NCBI RefSeq assembly: GCF_000384135.1
Contig: NZ_KB913028.1
Span: 554,351 to 618,350, forward strand
DNA length: 64,000 bases
Direction of reading: 5' to 3'
From: Succinispira mobilis DSM 6222
GTDB lineage: Bacteria; Bacillota; Negativicutes; Acidaminococcales; Succinispiraceae
Shown here: positions 53,868-63,702 of the stretch, in pieces
Position numbering within the stretch: the first letter of the stretch is position 1
How the letters are laid out: every line of letters starts with the position of its first letter
The notes under the pieces: model-generated
Told to the model about the DNA's origin: nothing
Databases searched by the model: none
The model's input: the letters and a program-made list of their open reading frames with translations, nothing else
Made by a program: the position numbers and the translations under genes

Positions 53868-55982
53868 ATGAATAACCAAACCTATAACCAAATTGTGAAT
53901 TTTATCTGGGGTATTGCAGACGATTGCTTAAGAGACGTATACGTCAGAGGTAAATACAGAGACATTATTCTACCAATGACAGTTATTCGAAGACTAGATG
54001 CTGTACTTGAACCGACCAAGGAAGCTGTGCTACAAATGAAAAAAGCGCTGGATGCTGCTGGTGTTATTGAGCAGACCGCTGGATTGTGCAGTGCAGCAGG
54101 ACAAGCTTTCTGCAATTCCTCACCCTTTGTACTTAGAGATCTTAAGTCTAGAGCGAAGAATCAACAGCTAAAAGCAGACTTTATCGCCTATCTGGATGGC
54201 TTCTCTCCAAATGTACAAGAGATACTTGCAAAGTTTGAATTCCGAAATCAAATCGACCGTATGATTGACGCAAACATTCTGGGAGCAGTCATTGAAAAAT
54301 TTGTTAGTCCGACTGTTAACCTCAGTATTAATCCGGTTTTAGACGAAAAAGGCGAGGTTAAACTTCCTGGGCTTGATAATCATACAATGGGTGTTATTTT
54401 TGAAGAGCTAATACGAAAATTTAATGAAGAAAACAACGAAGAAGCCGGAGAACACTTTACGCCAAGAGATGTGGTAGAGCTCATGGCAGATATGACCATT
54501 TTGCCTGTAGTCGACAAATTGAAGGATGGCTCTTACCTTGTTTATGATGGCGCCTGTGGTACTGGTGGAATGCTTACCATCGCAGAAGAGCGTTTGCTAG
54601 AGCTAGCAGAGAAACACAATAAACAGGTTTCCATAAATCTCTTTGGGCAAGAAATCAACCCTGAAACTTATGCCATAACAAAAGCAGATATGCTTTTGAA
54701 AGGTGAAGGCGATCAGGCTGATAATATCAAACTGGGGTCAACGTTATCAGATGATCAGCACGCAACAAAGTATTTTGACTTTATGCTTTCTAATCCACCG
54801 TACGGTAAGAGTTGGAAGACGGATATGGAGCGCTTGGGAGGAAAAGGTGATATTTCCGATACTCGTTTTGTGGTTTCGCATAAAGATGAAGTTGAACTGA
54901 AAATGATTCCACGATCAAGTGATGGGCAGCTTTTGTTCTTAGCCAACAAGATCAGTAAGATGAAACACAATACAGAGCTAGGAAGCCGTATTGTTCAAGT
55001 TCACAACGGATCTTCATTATTTACCGGTGATGCAGGCCAAGGTGAAAGTAATCTCAGAAGGTACATTATAGAGAATGATTGGTTAGAAGCTATAGTGGCG
55101 CTTCCGGAAAATATGTTCTACAACACAGGGATAGCTACGTTCATCTGGATTGTCTCAAACCGAAAAGCTGCTCATAGACAAGGTAAAGTACAGTTAATCG
55201 ATGCAACTTCCATGAAATCTCCACTTAGAAAAAATCTTGGTAATAAAAACTGTGAACTCACACCTGAAATACGAACTGAAATTGCAAAGCTTCTGATTGA
55301 CTTTAAGGAAACAGAAGCATCCAAGATCTTTGATAATAAAGAGTTTGGATACTCAAAGATTACAGTTGAAAGACCGCTTAGACTCTCAGTGGATTTATCG
55401 CAAGTACATTTAGAGGCATTCGAGGCAGTATGTCGTGCAGTAGATGATATGCCAGTTATGAGCCTTCTTGAAGAAGTTGCAAGGGCGTTTGACTACGAAA
55501 AAGTAATGGATTTTAATTTATTCGAAAAAGCTTTAGATAAGGCGGCGGATAAGCTGAACATGAAATTGCCAGCTAAACGTAAGAATTTTATTAAAAATCA
55601 TTTTGCTGAGGTAGATGAATCCGCAGAGAAAGTCATTAAGAAGATTCATAAAATCGGGAAAGTAGAAGCAAATCCACTTCATGGACTGTACGAGACTGAT
55701 CAGGGAATTGTTGAATATGAACCTGACACCAATTTGCGTGATACAGAACAGATACCTCTTTTACACGAGGGTGGTATTCAAGCTTTCTTTAGGGATGAGG
55801 TATTAACATTTGCGCCCGATGCGTGGATTGATTCTACAAAAACACAGGTGGGTTATGAAATAAGCTTTACAAAGTATTTCTATAAGCCAGTGAAGCTGAG
55901 AACGTTACATGAGATTGTTAAAGACATTAAAACTTTAGAAGCTGAAACTGAAGGTTTACTGAATGAGATTATAGGGGGCTAA
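53868..55982 (+). CDS. hsdM: Type I restriction-modification methyltransferase HsdM
   Basis: HsdM adds methyl groups to adenine in the site chosen by HsdS and is also part of the restriction complex. The 704-residue product has the N-terminal helical HsdM domain (IVNFIWGIADDCLRDVYVRG), an S-adenosylmethionine site YDGACGTGGMLT near residue 226, and the catalytic motif NPPYGKSW near 308, which marks N6-adenine methylation. It is longer than many HsdM proteins, with an extra C-terminal region from about 520. GGAGG precedes ATG. It opens an hsdM, hsdS, DUF1016, hsdR operon with minimal gaps. Confidence 0.95.
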   Translation: MNNQTYNQIVNFIWGIADDCLRDVYVRGKYRDIILPMTVIRRLDAVLEPTKEAVLQMKKALDAAGVIEQTAGLCSAAGQAFCNSSPFVLRDLKSRAKNQQLKADFIAYLDGFSPNVQEILAKFEFRNQIDRMIDANILGAVIEKFVSPTVNLSINPVLDEKGEVKLPGLDNHTMGVIFEELIRKFNEENNEEAGEHFTPRDVVELMADMTILPVVDKLKDGSYLVYDGACGTGGMLTIAEERLLELAEKHNKQVSINLFGQEINPETYAITKADMLLKGEGDQADNIKLGSTLSDDQHATKYFDFMLSNPPYGKSWKTDMERLGGKGDISDTRFVVSHKDEVELKMIPRSSDGQLLFLANKISKMKHNTELGSRIVQVHNGSSLFTGDAGQGESNLRRYIIENDWLEAIVALPENMFYNTGIATFIWIVSNRKAAHRQGKVQLIDATSMKSPLRKNLGNKNCELTPEIRTEIAKLLIDFKETEASKIFDNKEFGYSKITVERPLRLSVDLSQVHLEAFEAVCRAVDDMPVMSLLEEVARAFDYEKVMDFNLFEKALDKAADKLNMKLPAKRKNFIKNHFAEVDESAEKVIKKIHKIGKVEANPLHGLYETDQGIVEYEPDTNLRDTEQIPLLHEGGIQAFFRDEVLTFAPDAWIDSTKTQVGYEISFTKYFYKPVKLRTLHEIVKDIKTLEAETEGLLNEIIGG

Positions 55983-55986
55983 GAAG

Positions 55987-57333
55987 ATGATGAATAATGA
56001 ACTTAGACCTTATGAAGAAATGAAGAATAGCTATCAAGACTGGTTAGCTGAAGTTCCAAATCATTGGAGATTAGCGAAAGCAAAAAGAATATTTAGAGAA
56101 ACATCAATTAAAGATCATCCGAATGAAGAACTATTGTCAGCAACACAAACACGAGGTGTAATACCAAGAAAGTTGCTTGAAACAAGAGTTGTTATGCCTA
56201 TGGGTAATTTTGAATCTTTTAAGTTAGTGAAAGAGGGAAACTTTGTTATTAGTTTAAGATCTTTTCAGGGAGGATTAGAGTATTCAAAGTATCACGGTAT
56301 TGTAAGCCCAGCGTATAATGTTTTAGAAGAATTTACGGGTCAAAATAGGATGTATTTTAAACATTTGATGAAATCGCAAGTATTTATAAGCGAACTGCAA
56401 CGGAATGTAACAGGCATTAGGCAAGGTAAAAATATTGATGTTAATGATTTTAGAGAAATCATTATGCCAATTCCTCCACGCTCTGAACAAGACCAGATTG
56501 TTAGGTATCTCGACCATCAACTAGCAAAAATCAATAAATTCATCAAGGCAAAGAAAAAGCTTATTGCTGTTTTTAAAGAACAAATTGAGTGTTATGTATA
56601 TGGTAATGATGCGGAATTCTCCGAAGATATTAATTCTTGGGAAACGAGTTTTCCAAAAGAATGGAAAATGATAAAAGCTAGCAGGCTGACAAAAGAAAAA
56701 AACATTAAGAACAAAGGTGAATATGAACTTTTAGCAGTTACTCAAGATAGAGGCGTTGTATTTAAAAAAGATTGTGAACAAAATTATGTATCACCTGCAG
56801 GAGATTTAAGCGGTTTAAAATTGGTAAGTGATGGTGATTATGTAATCAGTTTGCGATCATTTCAGGGTGGAATTGAGTTCTCTAATATTGAAGGTATTGT
56901 CTCTCCGGCTTATAACATATTTTCGTTAGTGAACGATTACGAATCTGAAGAATACAAACATTATTATAAGCAACTTTTTAAAACTAAAGCGTTTATATCG
57001 CTATTAAATACTGTTGTATCAGGAATCAGAGATGGCAAAAACATCAACTATTCCGATTTTGTAAAGTTGTTACTACCAGTACCACCACAGAATGTAGCAA
57101 ATAAAGTATATAAGCTATCTTTAAAAATTGATAAAATGCAGAATGAATTTAATGCTGAGTTTGCGCTTCTTAAGGAATTTAGAGATGCTCTCATTTCAGA
57201 TGTAGTAACAGGTAAAGTAGATGTTCGAAATATTACTATTGAAGAACTTGAAGAGGAAATCATTGAGGACACAGAACTTGATGAAGACTCAATAGACGAT
57301 GAATCTCTTGAATCAGAGGATGGTGATGAATAG
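55987..57333 (+). CDS. hsdS: Type I restriction-modification specificity subunit HsdS
   Basis: HsdS recognises the DNA target through two target-recognition domains (TRDs) joined by helices. The 448-residue product has both. TRD1 (about 25-165) and TRD2 (about 225-370) share strikingly similar blocks: SLRSFQGGLEYSKYHGIVSP in the first and SLRSFQGGIEFSNIEGIVSP in the second. Both end in a conserved PIPP/PVPP motif and helix. The C terminus carries an unusual acidic tail (EELEEEIIEDTELDEDSI). It begins 4 bases after hsdM and its TAG overlaps the GTG of the next gene. Similar TRDs suggest similar half-sites. Confidence 0.94.
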   Translation: MMNNELRPYEEMKNSYQDWLAEVPNHWRLAKAKRIFRETSIKDHPNEELLSATQTRGVIPRKLLETRVVMPMGNFESFKLVKEGNFVISLRSFQGGLEYSKYHGIVSPAYNVLEEFTGQNRMYFKHLMKSQVFISELQRNVTGIRQGKNIDVNDFREIIMPIPPRSEQDQIVRYLDHQLAKINKFIKAKKKLIAVFKEQIECYVYGNDAEFSEDINSWETSFPKEWKMIKASRLTKEKNIKNKGEYELLAVTQDRGVVFKKDCEQNYVSPAGDLSGLKLVSDGDYVISLRSFQGGIEFSNIEGIVSPAYNIFSLVNDYESEEYKHYYKQLFKTKAFISLLNTVVSGIRDGKNINYSDFVKLLLPVPPQNVANKVYKLSLKIDKMQNEFNAEFALLKEFRDALISDVVTGKVDVRNITIEELEEEIIEDTELDEDSIDDESLESEDGDE

Positions 57334-58355
57334 TGCCAGAATTACTGGACAATCAAATTGCTAAGGATATTAAGGACATTGTTTTTTCTGCTAGAGAGAA
57401 TATCGCAAGACAAGTCAATAATGAAATGCTTATGGCTTATTGGCAAATTGGTAAACGGATATGTCATTTTGAGGAATCACAAAAATACGACGAAAAAAGT
57501 GCAAGAACCCTAATTATTGAGTTATCGGCATACCTTACAAAAGAGATTGGAAAAGGTTTTTCACGCTCCAATTTGTTTAATATGAGACGGTTTTACAAGC
57601 TGTATCCGTCTGTCCAGTCACTGACTGGACAACTATCGTGGACGCATTACTGTGAGCTCATTGCCATTTCAGACGAACACGAAAGAAGCTTCTATGAGAA
57701 GGAATGCATCCATTCTAAGTGGTCTGTTCGGGAACTTAAAAGGCAAATATCAACGTCTTTGTTTGAACGACTACTGCTTTCAAAAGGTGAAGCCAATAAA
57801 GAAACAGTGCTATCTCTTGCTAAAAATGGTAATGAATACATGAAGCCGATGGATATTTTAAAAGATCCCTATGTATTTGAGTTTTTAAACCTACCGGAAG
57901 AAAAGCCTGTTTTGGAAAAAGATCTGGAGCGAGCACTTTTGCTGCAATTGGAGCACTTTCTTCTAGAATTGGGCAGGGGCTTTATGTTTGTAGGCTCTCA
58001 GCAACGTATAACCCTTGGAAATAAGCATTACTATGTGGACTTGGTGTTTTACAACAAAATATTAAGAGCCTATGTACTGATTGACCTGAAAATAAATGAT
58101 TTAGTGCCTGAGCACTTTGGGCAAATGAATATGTATGTAAATTACTACAATGCAGAAGTCAATGATGAAGGGGATAATCCACCCATTGGAATACTGCTGT
58201 GTAAAGGCAAAGATGAAATTGTGGCCGAATACGCCATCGGTGGTTTAAGTACCAATATTTTTGCATCAACCTATGTAAAGTATATTCCTGAAAAAGAACA
58301 ACTGATTAAACAGATGGAGTATGTTTTAAGGAAGAACAGAGGCGGTGATGAATAG
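57333..58355 (+). CDS. DUF1016 (YhcG-type) PD-(D/E)XK nuclease
   Basis: The 340-residue protein has the DUF1016 N-terminal helical region (MLMAYWQIGKRICHFEE, GKGFSRSNLFNMRRFY) and a C-terminal nuclease domain with HYYVDLVFYN and YVLIDLKI near residues 232-250, the Asp and Asp-x-Lys of the PD-(D/E)XK fold. DUF1016 proteins often accompany type I restriction systems; their exact role is unclear. The start GTG overlaps the hsdS stop (TAGTG), and its own stop overlaps hsdR in the same way, so it is translated as a part of the operon. No signal peptide. Confidence 0.9.
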   Translation: MPELLDNQIAKDIKDIVFSARENIARQVNNEMLMAYWQIGKRICHFEESQKYDEKSARTLIIELSAYLTKEIGKGFSRSNLFNMRRFYKLYPSVQSLTGQLSWTHYCELIAISDEHERSFYEKECIHSKWSVRELKRQISTSLFERLLLSKGEANKETVLSLAKNGNEYMKPMDILKDPYVFEFLNLPEEKPVLEKDLERALLLQLEHFLLELGRGFMFVGSQQRITLGNKHYYVDLVFYNKILRAYVLIDLKINDLVPEHFGQMNMYVNYYNAEVNDEGDNPPIGILLCKGKDEIVAEYAIGGLSTNIFASTYVKYIPEKEQLIKQMEYVLRKNRGGDE

Positions 58356-61318
58356 TGCCGAGTAATGTTAAAGAAGAAGGGTTTGAAACTCTTATAGTCA
58401 AGTATTTGACTGAAGTTAATGATTATGAGGAAGGCAAGAATTCCGACTATAATCGGGACTATGCTGTCGATGAAGCGAGATTGTTTCGATTTCTTGAAGC
58501 AACTCAGCCGGAAAAGCTTGAAAAGCTGGGGTTAGACATTGAAGCAAACAAGATTAAATTCTTAAATCGTTTGCAAGGGGAGATTGCTAAAAATGGTGTA
58601 ATAGATGTTCTGAGAAATGGATTTAAGATTTACCCTGTTACCTTGGATATGTACTATATGATGCCATCGGTACAAAACCCAGCTGCGAAGGTGATGTATG
58701 AAAAGAACATTTTCAGTGTGACACGCCAGTTAATGTACTCAAAGGATAGTACCAGATTGGCATTGGATTTTGCTGTATTTTTAAACGGTCTCCCACTGAT
58801 GACTTTCGAGCTTAAGAATCGTTTTACTAAGCAAAACTTAGACGATGCTATTTTGCAATATAAATCGGACAGGGATTCTAAAGAGCTTTTGTTCAACTTT
58901 GGTCGCTGTATGGTTCATTTTGCAGTAGACGACAATCAGGTTGCTATGTGCACGAAACTGGATGGCAAGAAGTCTTGGTTCCTGCCGTTTAATAAAGGCT
59001 ATGAAGGTGGGGCGGGTAATCCCCCTAATCCTTCAGGGATAAAGACCGACTATCTGTGGAAAGAGGTTTTAACCAAGTTAGAACTATCAAATGTCATTGA
59101 AAATTTTGCGCAAATCATCGAAGAAAAAGATGAGGAAACAAAGAAAATCAAGCGCACACAGATTTTTCCGAGATATCATCAGCTATCTGCGGTCAAAACT
59201 CTGCTTGCGGATGTTGCAGGCAATGGCGTGGGACATAAGTACTTGATACAGCATAGTGCCGGTAGCGGAAAATCGAATTCGATTGCATGGTTGGCACATC
59301 AGCTGGTTTCTATGCAGCGATTGGGTAAGCCTGTGTTTGATTCAATCATTGTCGTAACAGACCGTATTAACTTGGATAAGCAAATCAAAAATACCATTAA
59401 AGGATTTATGCAGGTGGCTAATACTGTTGGCCATGCAGATAGCTCTGGAGATTTAAAGAAGCTATTACAAGATGGAAAGAAGATTATTGTAACGATTGTT
59501 CATAAATTTCCATACATCCTTGACGATATTGGGACATCTCATCGACAGAATAATTTTGCAATCATTATAGATGAAGCACACTCCAGCCAAAGTGGCAATA
59601 TGTCAGCTAAAATGAATATGGCTCTTTCCTCTGACTACGAACAAGGAGAGGAAGAGTCTACGGAGGATAAGATTAATAGTATCCTTGAAGGCAGAAAGAT
59701 GGTTAAGAATGCTAGTTATTTTGCATTTACCGCTACCCCAAAGAATAAAACTCTAGAGATGTTTGGTGTGCCATATGAAGCGGAAGGTAAAATAAAACAC
59801 AGGCCGTTTCATAACTATACGATGAAGCAAGCGATTCAAGAGGGGTTCATCCTGGATGTCCTTAAGCATTACACGCCAATTAACAGCTATTATAAGATTG
59901 CAAAAACAGTTGAAGATGATCCTCTTTTTGATAAAAATAAAGCTCAGAAAAAGTTGAGAAAGTATGTTGAATCACAGGAAAAAGCTGTTCAGATTAAAGC
60001 AGAGATTATGATGGATCACTTTCAGGACTATGTGATTTCCAAAGGGAAAATTGGCGGCCAAGCTAGAGCCATGGTAGTGACAAGCAGTATCGAAAGAGCA
60101 ATTCAATATTACTATTCCATTGAAAATTACCTACAAAAACGCAGAAGTGCTTATAAAGCCATTGTAGCTTTCTCGGGTGAGTATGACTATGGTGGTAAAA
60201 AGGTGACGGAAAGCTCTATTAATGGCTTTGCAAGCGGTGAAATTGAAAAACGAATGAAAAAAGATCCCTATAGGATTTTGGTAGTGGCAAATAAATTCCA
60301 AACCGGTTATGATGAGCCGCTTCTCCACACGATGTATGTTGATAAAGTACTGACGGATATTAAAGCTGTTCAAACGTTATCAAGGCTTAATAGGGCTCAT
60401 CCTCAAAAACATGATACGTTTATTTTGGATTTTGCGAACGACACGGAAACCATCAAGGAATCTTTTGAAAAGTACTATACAACAACGGTGCTTTCAGATG
60501 TGACGGATCCTGATAAATTGAACGACTTAGAATCAGATATTAGGGCCTATCATGTTTTTACGGACTATCATGTAAATTCAGTGGTTGAACTTTATTTGAT
60601 TGGGGCGGATAGAGATCAATTGGATCCTATCCTTGATGCTTGTGCTCATAACTATGAAAAAGATTTGGATGAAAATGGTCAAGTAGATTTTAAGAGCAAG
60701 TGCAAAGGTTTTGTTCGTACTTATGGGTTTTTAGCTGCTATTTTACCTTATGGAAATGCAGGCTGGGAGAGGTTATCAATTTTCTTGAATTTACTGGTTC
60801 ACAAATTACCAGCGCCTATTGAAGAAGATTTGTCTGCGGGGATTTTGGAAGCGATTGATTTGGATAGTTACAGAGTAGAAGCGCAGACTGCTATGTCGAT
60901 TGTTCTTGAAGATCAGGGAGAGTATAATATTGATCCGGTTCCGACTAGTGCAGGTGGTGGAAAAGGAGAAGCGGAACTTGATTTGCTAAGTAATATCCTT
61001 TTTGAGTTTAATGATTTATTCGGAAATATTGAATGGAAGGACATCGACCAAGTTAAGAAGCGTATTTCTGAGATCCCAGAAATGGTTGCAAAGGATAGAG
61101 ATTATCAGAATGCAATGAAAAATTCAGACAAACAAAACGCAAAGATTGAAAGCAATAAAGCCCTGAACAAAGCAATTATCAATATTATGTCAGATAACAT
61201 GGAAGTGTTTAAACAATTTAACGATAACCAATCATTTAAAAAATGGCTGTCAGATATGGTATTTAACTTAACATTCAATACAGATGGTGATGTTTATCAA
61301 GGACAGCCGAGAATATAG
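58355..61318 (+). CDS. hsdR: Type I restriction enzyme, endonuclease and translocase subunit HsdR
   Basis: The 987-residue HsdR has an N-terminal nuclease domain (about 60-200) with LALDFAVFLNG and FELKNR, the D...ExK triad. Superfamily 2 translocase motifs follow: Walker A HSAGSGKSNS at about 301, DEAH at about 405 (IIIDEAHSSQSG), FTATP near 455, and the late motif NKFQTGYDEP near 645. The C-terminal helical region contacts the methylase core. With HsdM and HsdS it forms the ATP-dependent complex that cuts unmethylated DNA. GTG overlaps the stop of the DUF1016 gene. The operon looks complete and likely functional. Confidence 0.95.
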   Translation: MPSNVKEEGFETLIVKYLTEVNDYEEGKNSDYNRDYAVDEARLFRFLEATQPEKLEKLGLDIEANKIKFLNRLQGEIAKNGVIDVLRNGFKIYPVTLDMYYMMPSVQNPAAKVMYEKNIFSVTRQLMYSKDSTRLALDFAVFLNGLPLMTFELKNRFTKQNLDDAILQYKSDRDSKELLFNFGRCMVHFAVDDNQVAMCTKLDGKKSWFLPFNKGYEGGAGNPPNPSGIKTDYLWKEVLTKLELSNVIENFAQIIEEKDEETKKIKRTQIFPRYHQLSAVKTLLADVAGNGVGHKYLIQHSAGSGKSNSIAWLAHQLVSMQRLGKPVFDSIIVVTDRINLDKQIKNTIKGFMQVANTVGHADSSGDLKKLLQDGKKIIVTIVHKFPYILDDIGTSHRQNNFAIIIDEAHSSQSGNMSAKMNMALSSDYEQGEEESTEDKINSILEGRKMVKNASYFAFTATPKNKTLEMFGVPYEAEGKIKHRPFHNYTMKQAIQEGFILDVLKHYTPINSYYKIAKTVEDDPLFDKNKAQKKLRKYVESQEKAVQIKAEIMMDHFQDYVISKGKIGGQARAMVVTSSIERAIQYYYSIENYLQKRRSAYKAIVAFSGEYDYGGKKVTESSINGFASGEIEKRMKKDPYRILVVANKFQTGYDEPLLHTMYVDKVLTDIKAVQTLSRLNRAHPQKHDTFILDFANDTETIKESFEKYYTTTVLSDVTDPDKLNDLESDIRAYHVFTDYHVNSVVELYLIGADRDQLDPILDACAHNYEKDLDENGQVDFKSKCKGFVRTYGFLAAILPYGNAGWERLSIFLNLLVHKLPAPIEEDLSAGILEAIDLDSYRVEAQTAMSIVLEDQGEYNIDPVPTSAGGGKGEAELDLLSNILFEFNDLFGNIEWKDIDQVKKRISEIPEMVAKDRDYQNAMKNSDKQNAKIESNKALNKAIINIMSDNMEVFKQFNDNQSFKKWLSDMVFNLTFNTDGDVYQGQPRI

Positions 61319-61329
61319 GAGGTTTAATT

Positions 61330-61560
61330 ATGGCAGAAATTAAATATGAAATCAAAGAAAAATTCGGGATACTGTCAGAGTCGGCAAAGGGCTGGACAAA
61401 AGAACTCAATCTTGTGAGTTGGAATGACAAAGAACCAAAGTATGACTTGAGAGAGTGGGATTCTAATCATGAGAAGATGAGCAAAGGTATTACACTTTCT
61501 AAAGAAGAATTAATTAAATTAAGAGAAATTGTAAATGATATAAATCTTTTCAATTTCTAA
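61330..61560 (+). CDS. YdbC-type PC4-like single-stranded DNA-binding protein
   Basis: The 76-residue product is of the YdbC family, the bacterial relatives of the eukaryotic coactivator PC4, which bind single-stranded DNA as dimers. The block SESAKGWTKELNLVSWNDKE and YDLREW at about residues 17-45 is the family core, followed by HEKMSKGITLSKEEL. AGGAGG precedes ATG 61330 by 8 bases. It lies 11 bases after hsdR, so it is probably co-transcribed with the restriction operon. A repair or DNA-protection role is inferred. Confidence 0.8.
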   Translation: MAEIKYEIKEKFGILSESAKGWTKELNLVSWNDKEPKYDLREWDSNHEKMSKGITLSKEELIKLREIVNDINLFNF

Positions 61561-61580
61561 TTTGTTTGTAGAAGAAACAT

Positions 61581-61781
61581 TTGAATACAAAAACAATGCT
61601 CTTGGGTACAGATGGAATTAATTTGGAAAAAATGGTTCGAAATTATGATGATGGCATTATATCAATATCAGAGCTTGCAGATTCACTTAATTTATTCTGC
61701 AAAAAACTTTCGGATGTTGGTATAGAAGATCAAATAGATGATGAAGACCTAGAGGAATTCCGAGAGCTTTTGGAGGAATAG
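61581..61781 (+). CDS. Small acidic hypothetical protein
   Basis: A 66-residue reading frame whose product is acidic and probably helical (RNYDDGIISISELADSLNLF and DEDLEEFRELLEE). The TTG start has no ribosome binding site, and the internal ATG at 61596 is no better, so this may be the 3' part of a truncated gene. No family is recognised. It lies between the YdbC gene and a disrupted fragment. Confidence 0.35.
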   Translation: MNTKTMLLGTDGINLEKMVRNYDDGIISISELADSLNLFCKKLSDVGIEDQIDDEDLEEFRELLEE

Positions 61782-61786
61782 TTGCT

Positions 61787-61986
61787 ATGAAACTAAATCA
61801 GGTTCTTAAAGCTAAAAATTTATCTGTAGTTGTGTTGCAATGCGTTACGGTAATGGAGTTCCAGGAAATCTCCGTAAATTATACAAATATTTGTATTACA
61901 TAACAAAAAGCGATAAAGAATGCAATCCTTCCTGGGATGAATTTAGCAGTATAATGAATAAACTTTACAAGGTGAAGAGCGTATAG
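61787..61986 (+). pseudogene. Degraded small gene at the right edge of the island
   Basis: ATG 61787 starts MKLNQVLKAKNLSV, like the head of a small HTH protein, but the frame diverges. Another frame from about 61841 reads RYGNGVPGNLRKLYKYLYY and ends at TAG 61984-61986 (SSIMNKLYKVKSV). The two pieces are out of frame with each other. The 3' end overlaps the start of the truncated chemoreceptor. Confidence 0.4.
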
Positions 61987-63207
61987 CGGCATATTCAGTA
62001 GTTAATTCTAGTGGTTGGCGGTTATTAGCGATTTCTCCTAAAAAAGATATTTTGGCGAATGTAAGTGATATTCAGCGCAATACTTTATTGATTTATGTGC
62101 TAGCTTTTGTGATCTTATTAGTTGTGATAATTTTCACTATGAAAGTTATGTTAAAACAAATTCCGGATGTATTAACTGGTTTAGATAAAGTTAAAAATGA
62201 GGACTTTATTGCCCAATTAGCCGTTAAGTCTAGTGATGAAATTGGTCAAATTGCTGAAGCCTTTAATTCAATGGTTACTAATATCAAAGCTTTATTGCTA
62301 AGTGCTAAGGATGTAAATAGTCAAGTTAATGTTTCGGCTACCGAGCTTACTAATATTGCGGAAACAGCCAACGAAATGTCACAAGAAATAAGTAAAGCTA
62401 TTGAACAAACTGCTATTGCAACTGGCGAACAAGCTAAAAATCTAGAAGTAGCTTCGATGCATGTTTTTGAGCTTGATAAAAAATTTGAACAAATTTTAGA
62501 TAATAGTAGCAAATTAAATGGTGCGGTAAAAGAAGCTGAGGCAAGCAATCGTAATGGTATGGGTGCCGTTGAAGATCTGAAAAACGCAATGATTTGACTA
62601 ATCAAGCGTCAAGAGCAATTGAGCAAACTGTAAGACAGCTTTCTGATAAATCAGAGGCAATAAATAGTATTTTAAATACAATTACTTCGATTTCTGGACA
62701 AACTAATCTATTGGCGTTAAATGCTAGTATTGAGGCAGCAAGAGCGGAAGAGGGTTTGCGGTTGTTGCCAACGAAATTCGCACCTTGGCAGAGGCTTCGG
62801 CGAGTTCCACAAATGATATTAAAAATATCATTGCTTCCATTCAAGAAGAAGTTTCTATTTCAGTAAACAAGGCAGTAGAAACTTGCGAGATTATTGAAGC
62901 TCAAAATAAAAGTGTGGAAGATGTTAATATTGTTTTTAGTACAATTTATGAAAAGATTAATAGCATGGATGAACAAATTGAAGCGACTACGCAGCTAATA
63001 AATGAGCTTAGTAACTCTAAAGATGTGATTGTGGATAATATTACCAATGTATCTGCAGTGGCTGAAGAAAATGCAGCTTCAGCGGAAGAAGTTACGGCGA
63101 CTTTAAATGAGCAAGCCAATACTTTTAATAAAGTGTATGAACGTGTTGTGGAGTTAGAAAAATTGGCAAAAGATTTGGATCAAGATATTAATAAGTTTAG
63201 ATTTTAA
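61974..63207 (+). pseudogene. 5'-truncated and frameshifted chemotaxis receptor
   Basis: From about 61974 the sequence reads EERIAAYSVVNSSGWRLLAI, the end of a Cache sensor domain, then a membrane helix (LLIYVLAFVILLVVIIF), a HAMP domain (VKSSDEIGQIAEAFNSMV) and the methyl-accepting region. The frame shifts by one base near 62590, where DLTNQASRAIEQTV continues in another frame. It shifts again near 62747, where the normal GEAGR of the tip is missing (about 10 bases lost) and FAVVANEIRTLAEASAS continues in the third frame. The 5' half of the gene is absent because the restriction island abuts it. No complete receptor can be made. Confidence 0.85.
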
Positions 63208-63222
63208 TTAATACTTAAAGTT

Positions 63223-63298
63223 AAACAGCAACTAAGCGTGGTAAGAAAATCTAGTAAAAATTAACTAGAAAATAAACCAGTTTAGTTGCTGTTTTTGT
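63223..63298. terminator. Hairpin terminator after the chemoreceptor pseudogene
   Basis: AAACAGCAACTAA (63223-63235) pairs with TTAGTTGCTGTTT (63282-63294) and a T run follows. It also faces the convergent HxlR gene. Confidence 0.75.
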
Positions 63299-63346
63299 GT
63301 ATTTTCTACTAGTGAATAAATAATAGCTAGTCCTAGTAGATTAAAT

Positions 63347-63685
63347 TTATTTACTTTCCTTTTGAGAATAGATTTTTGCCCATTCGCACATTGAATTAAT
63401 AATCGGCAGTAGCGTTTGACCTTTTTCGGTTAAAGAATATTCTACTTTTGGAGGGATTTGTTGATATTCTTTGCGGTTAAGTAATTTTTCTGCTTCTAGT
63501 TCTTTTAACTGTTGACTTAGCATTTTATGGGTTATGCCAACTAGTTTACGTTTTAGTTCGCCATAACGTAGGAGTTGGTGTTCAAACAACATGTAAATTA
63601 TTAACCATTTCCATTTGCCGCCCAAAATAGAGAGGGTATAGACAACTGGGCAATTGAGATTTAATTCTTTTTTTTCTTTGCTCAT
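63347..63685 (-). CDS. HxlR-family transcriptional regulator
   Basis: The 112-residue winged-helix protein has the HxlR signature CPVVYTLSILGGKWKWLII at residues 12-30 and ITHKMLSQQLKELEAEKLL in the recognition helix, then the wing PPKVEYSLTEKG. The cysteine at residue 12 may sense redox or electrophile stress, as in HypR and QorR. GGAGAG precedes ATG. It is divergent from a flavin-reductase-like gene and likely controls it, a common arrangement for this family. Confidence 0.92.
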   Translation of the reverse strand: MSKEKKELNLNCPVVYTLSILGGKWKWLIIYMLFEHQLLRYGELKRKLVGITHKMLSQQLKELEAEKLLNRKEYQQIPPKVEYSLTEKGQTLLPIINSMCEWAKIYSQKESK

Positions 63686-63702
63686 AGACTCTCCTAAAAG
63701 TT

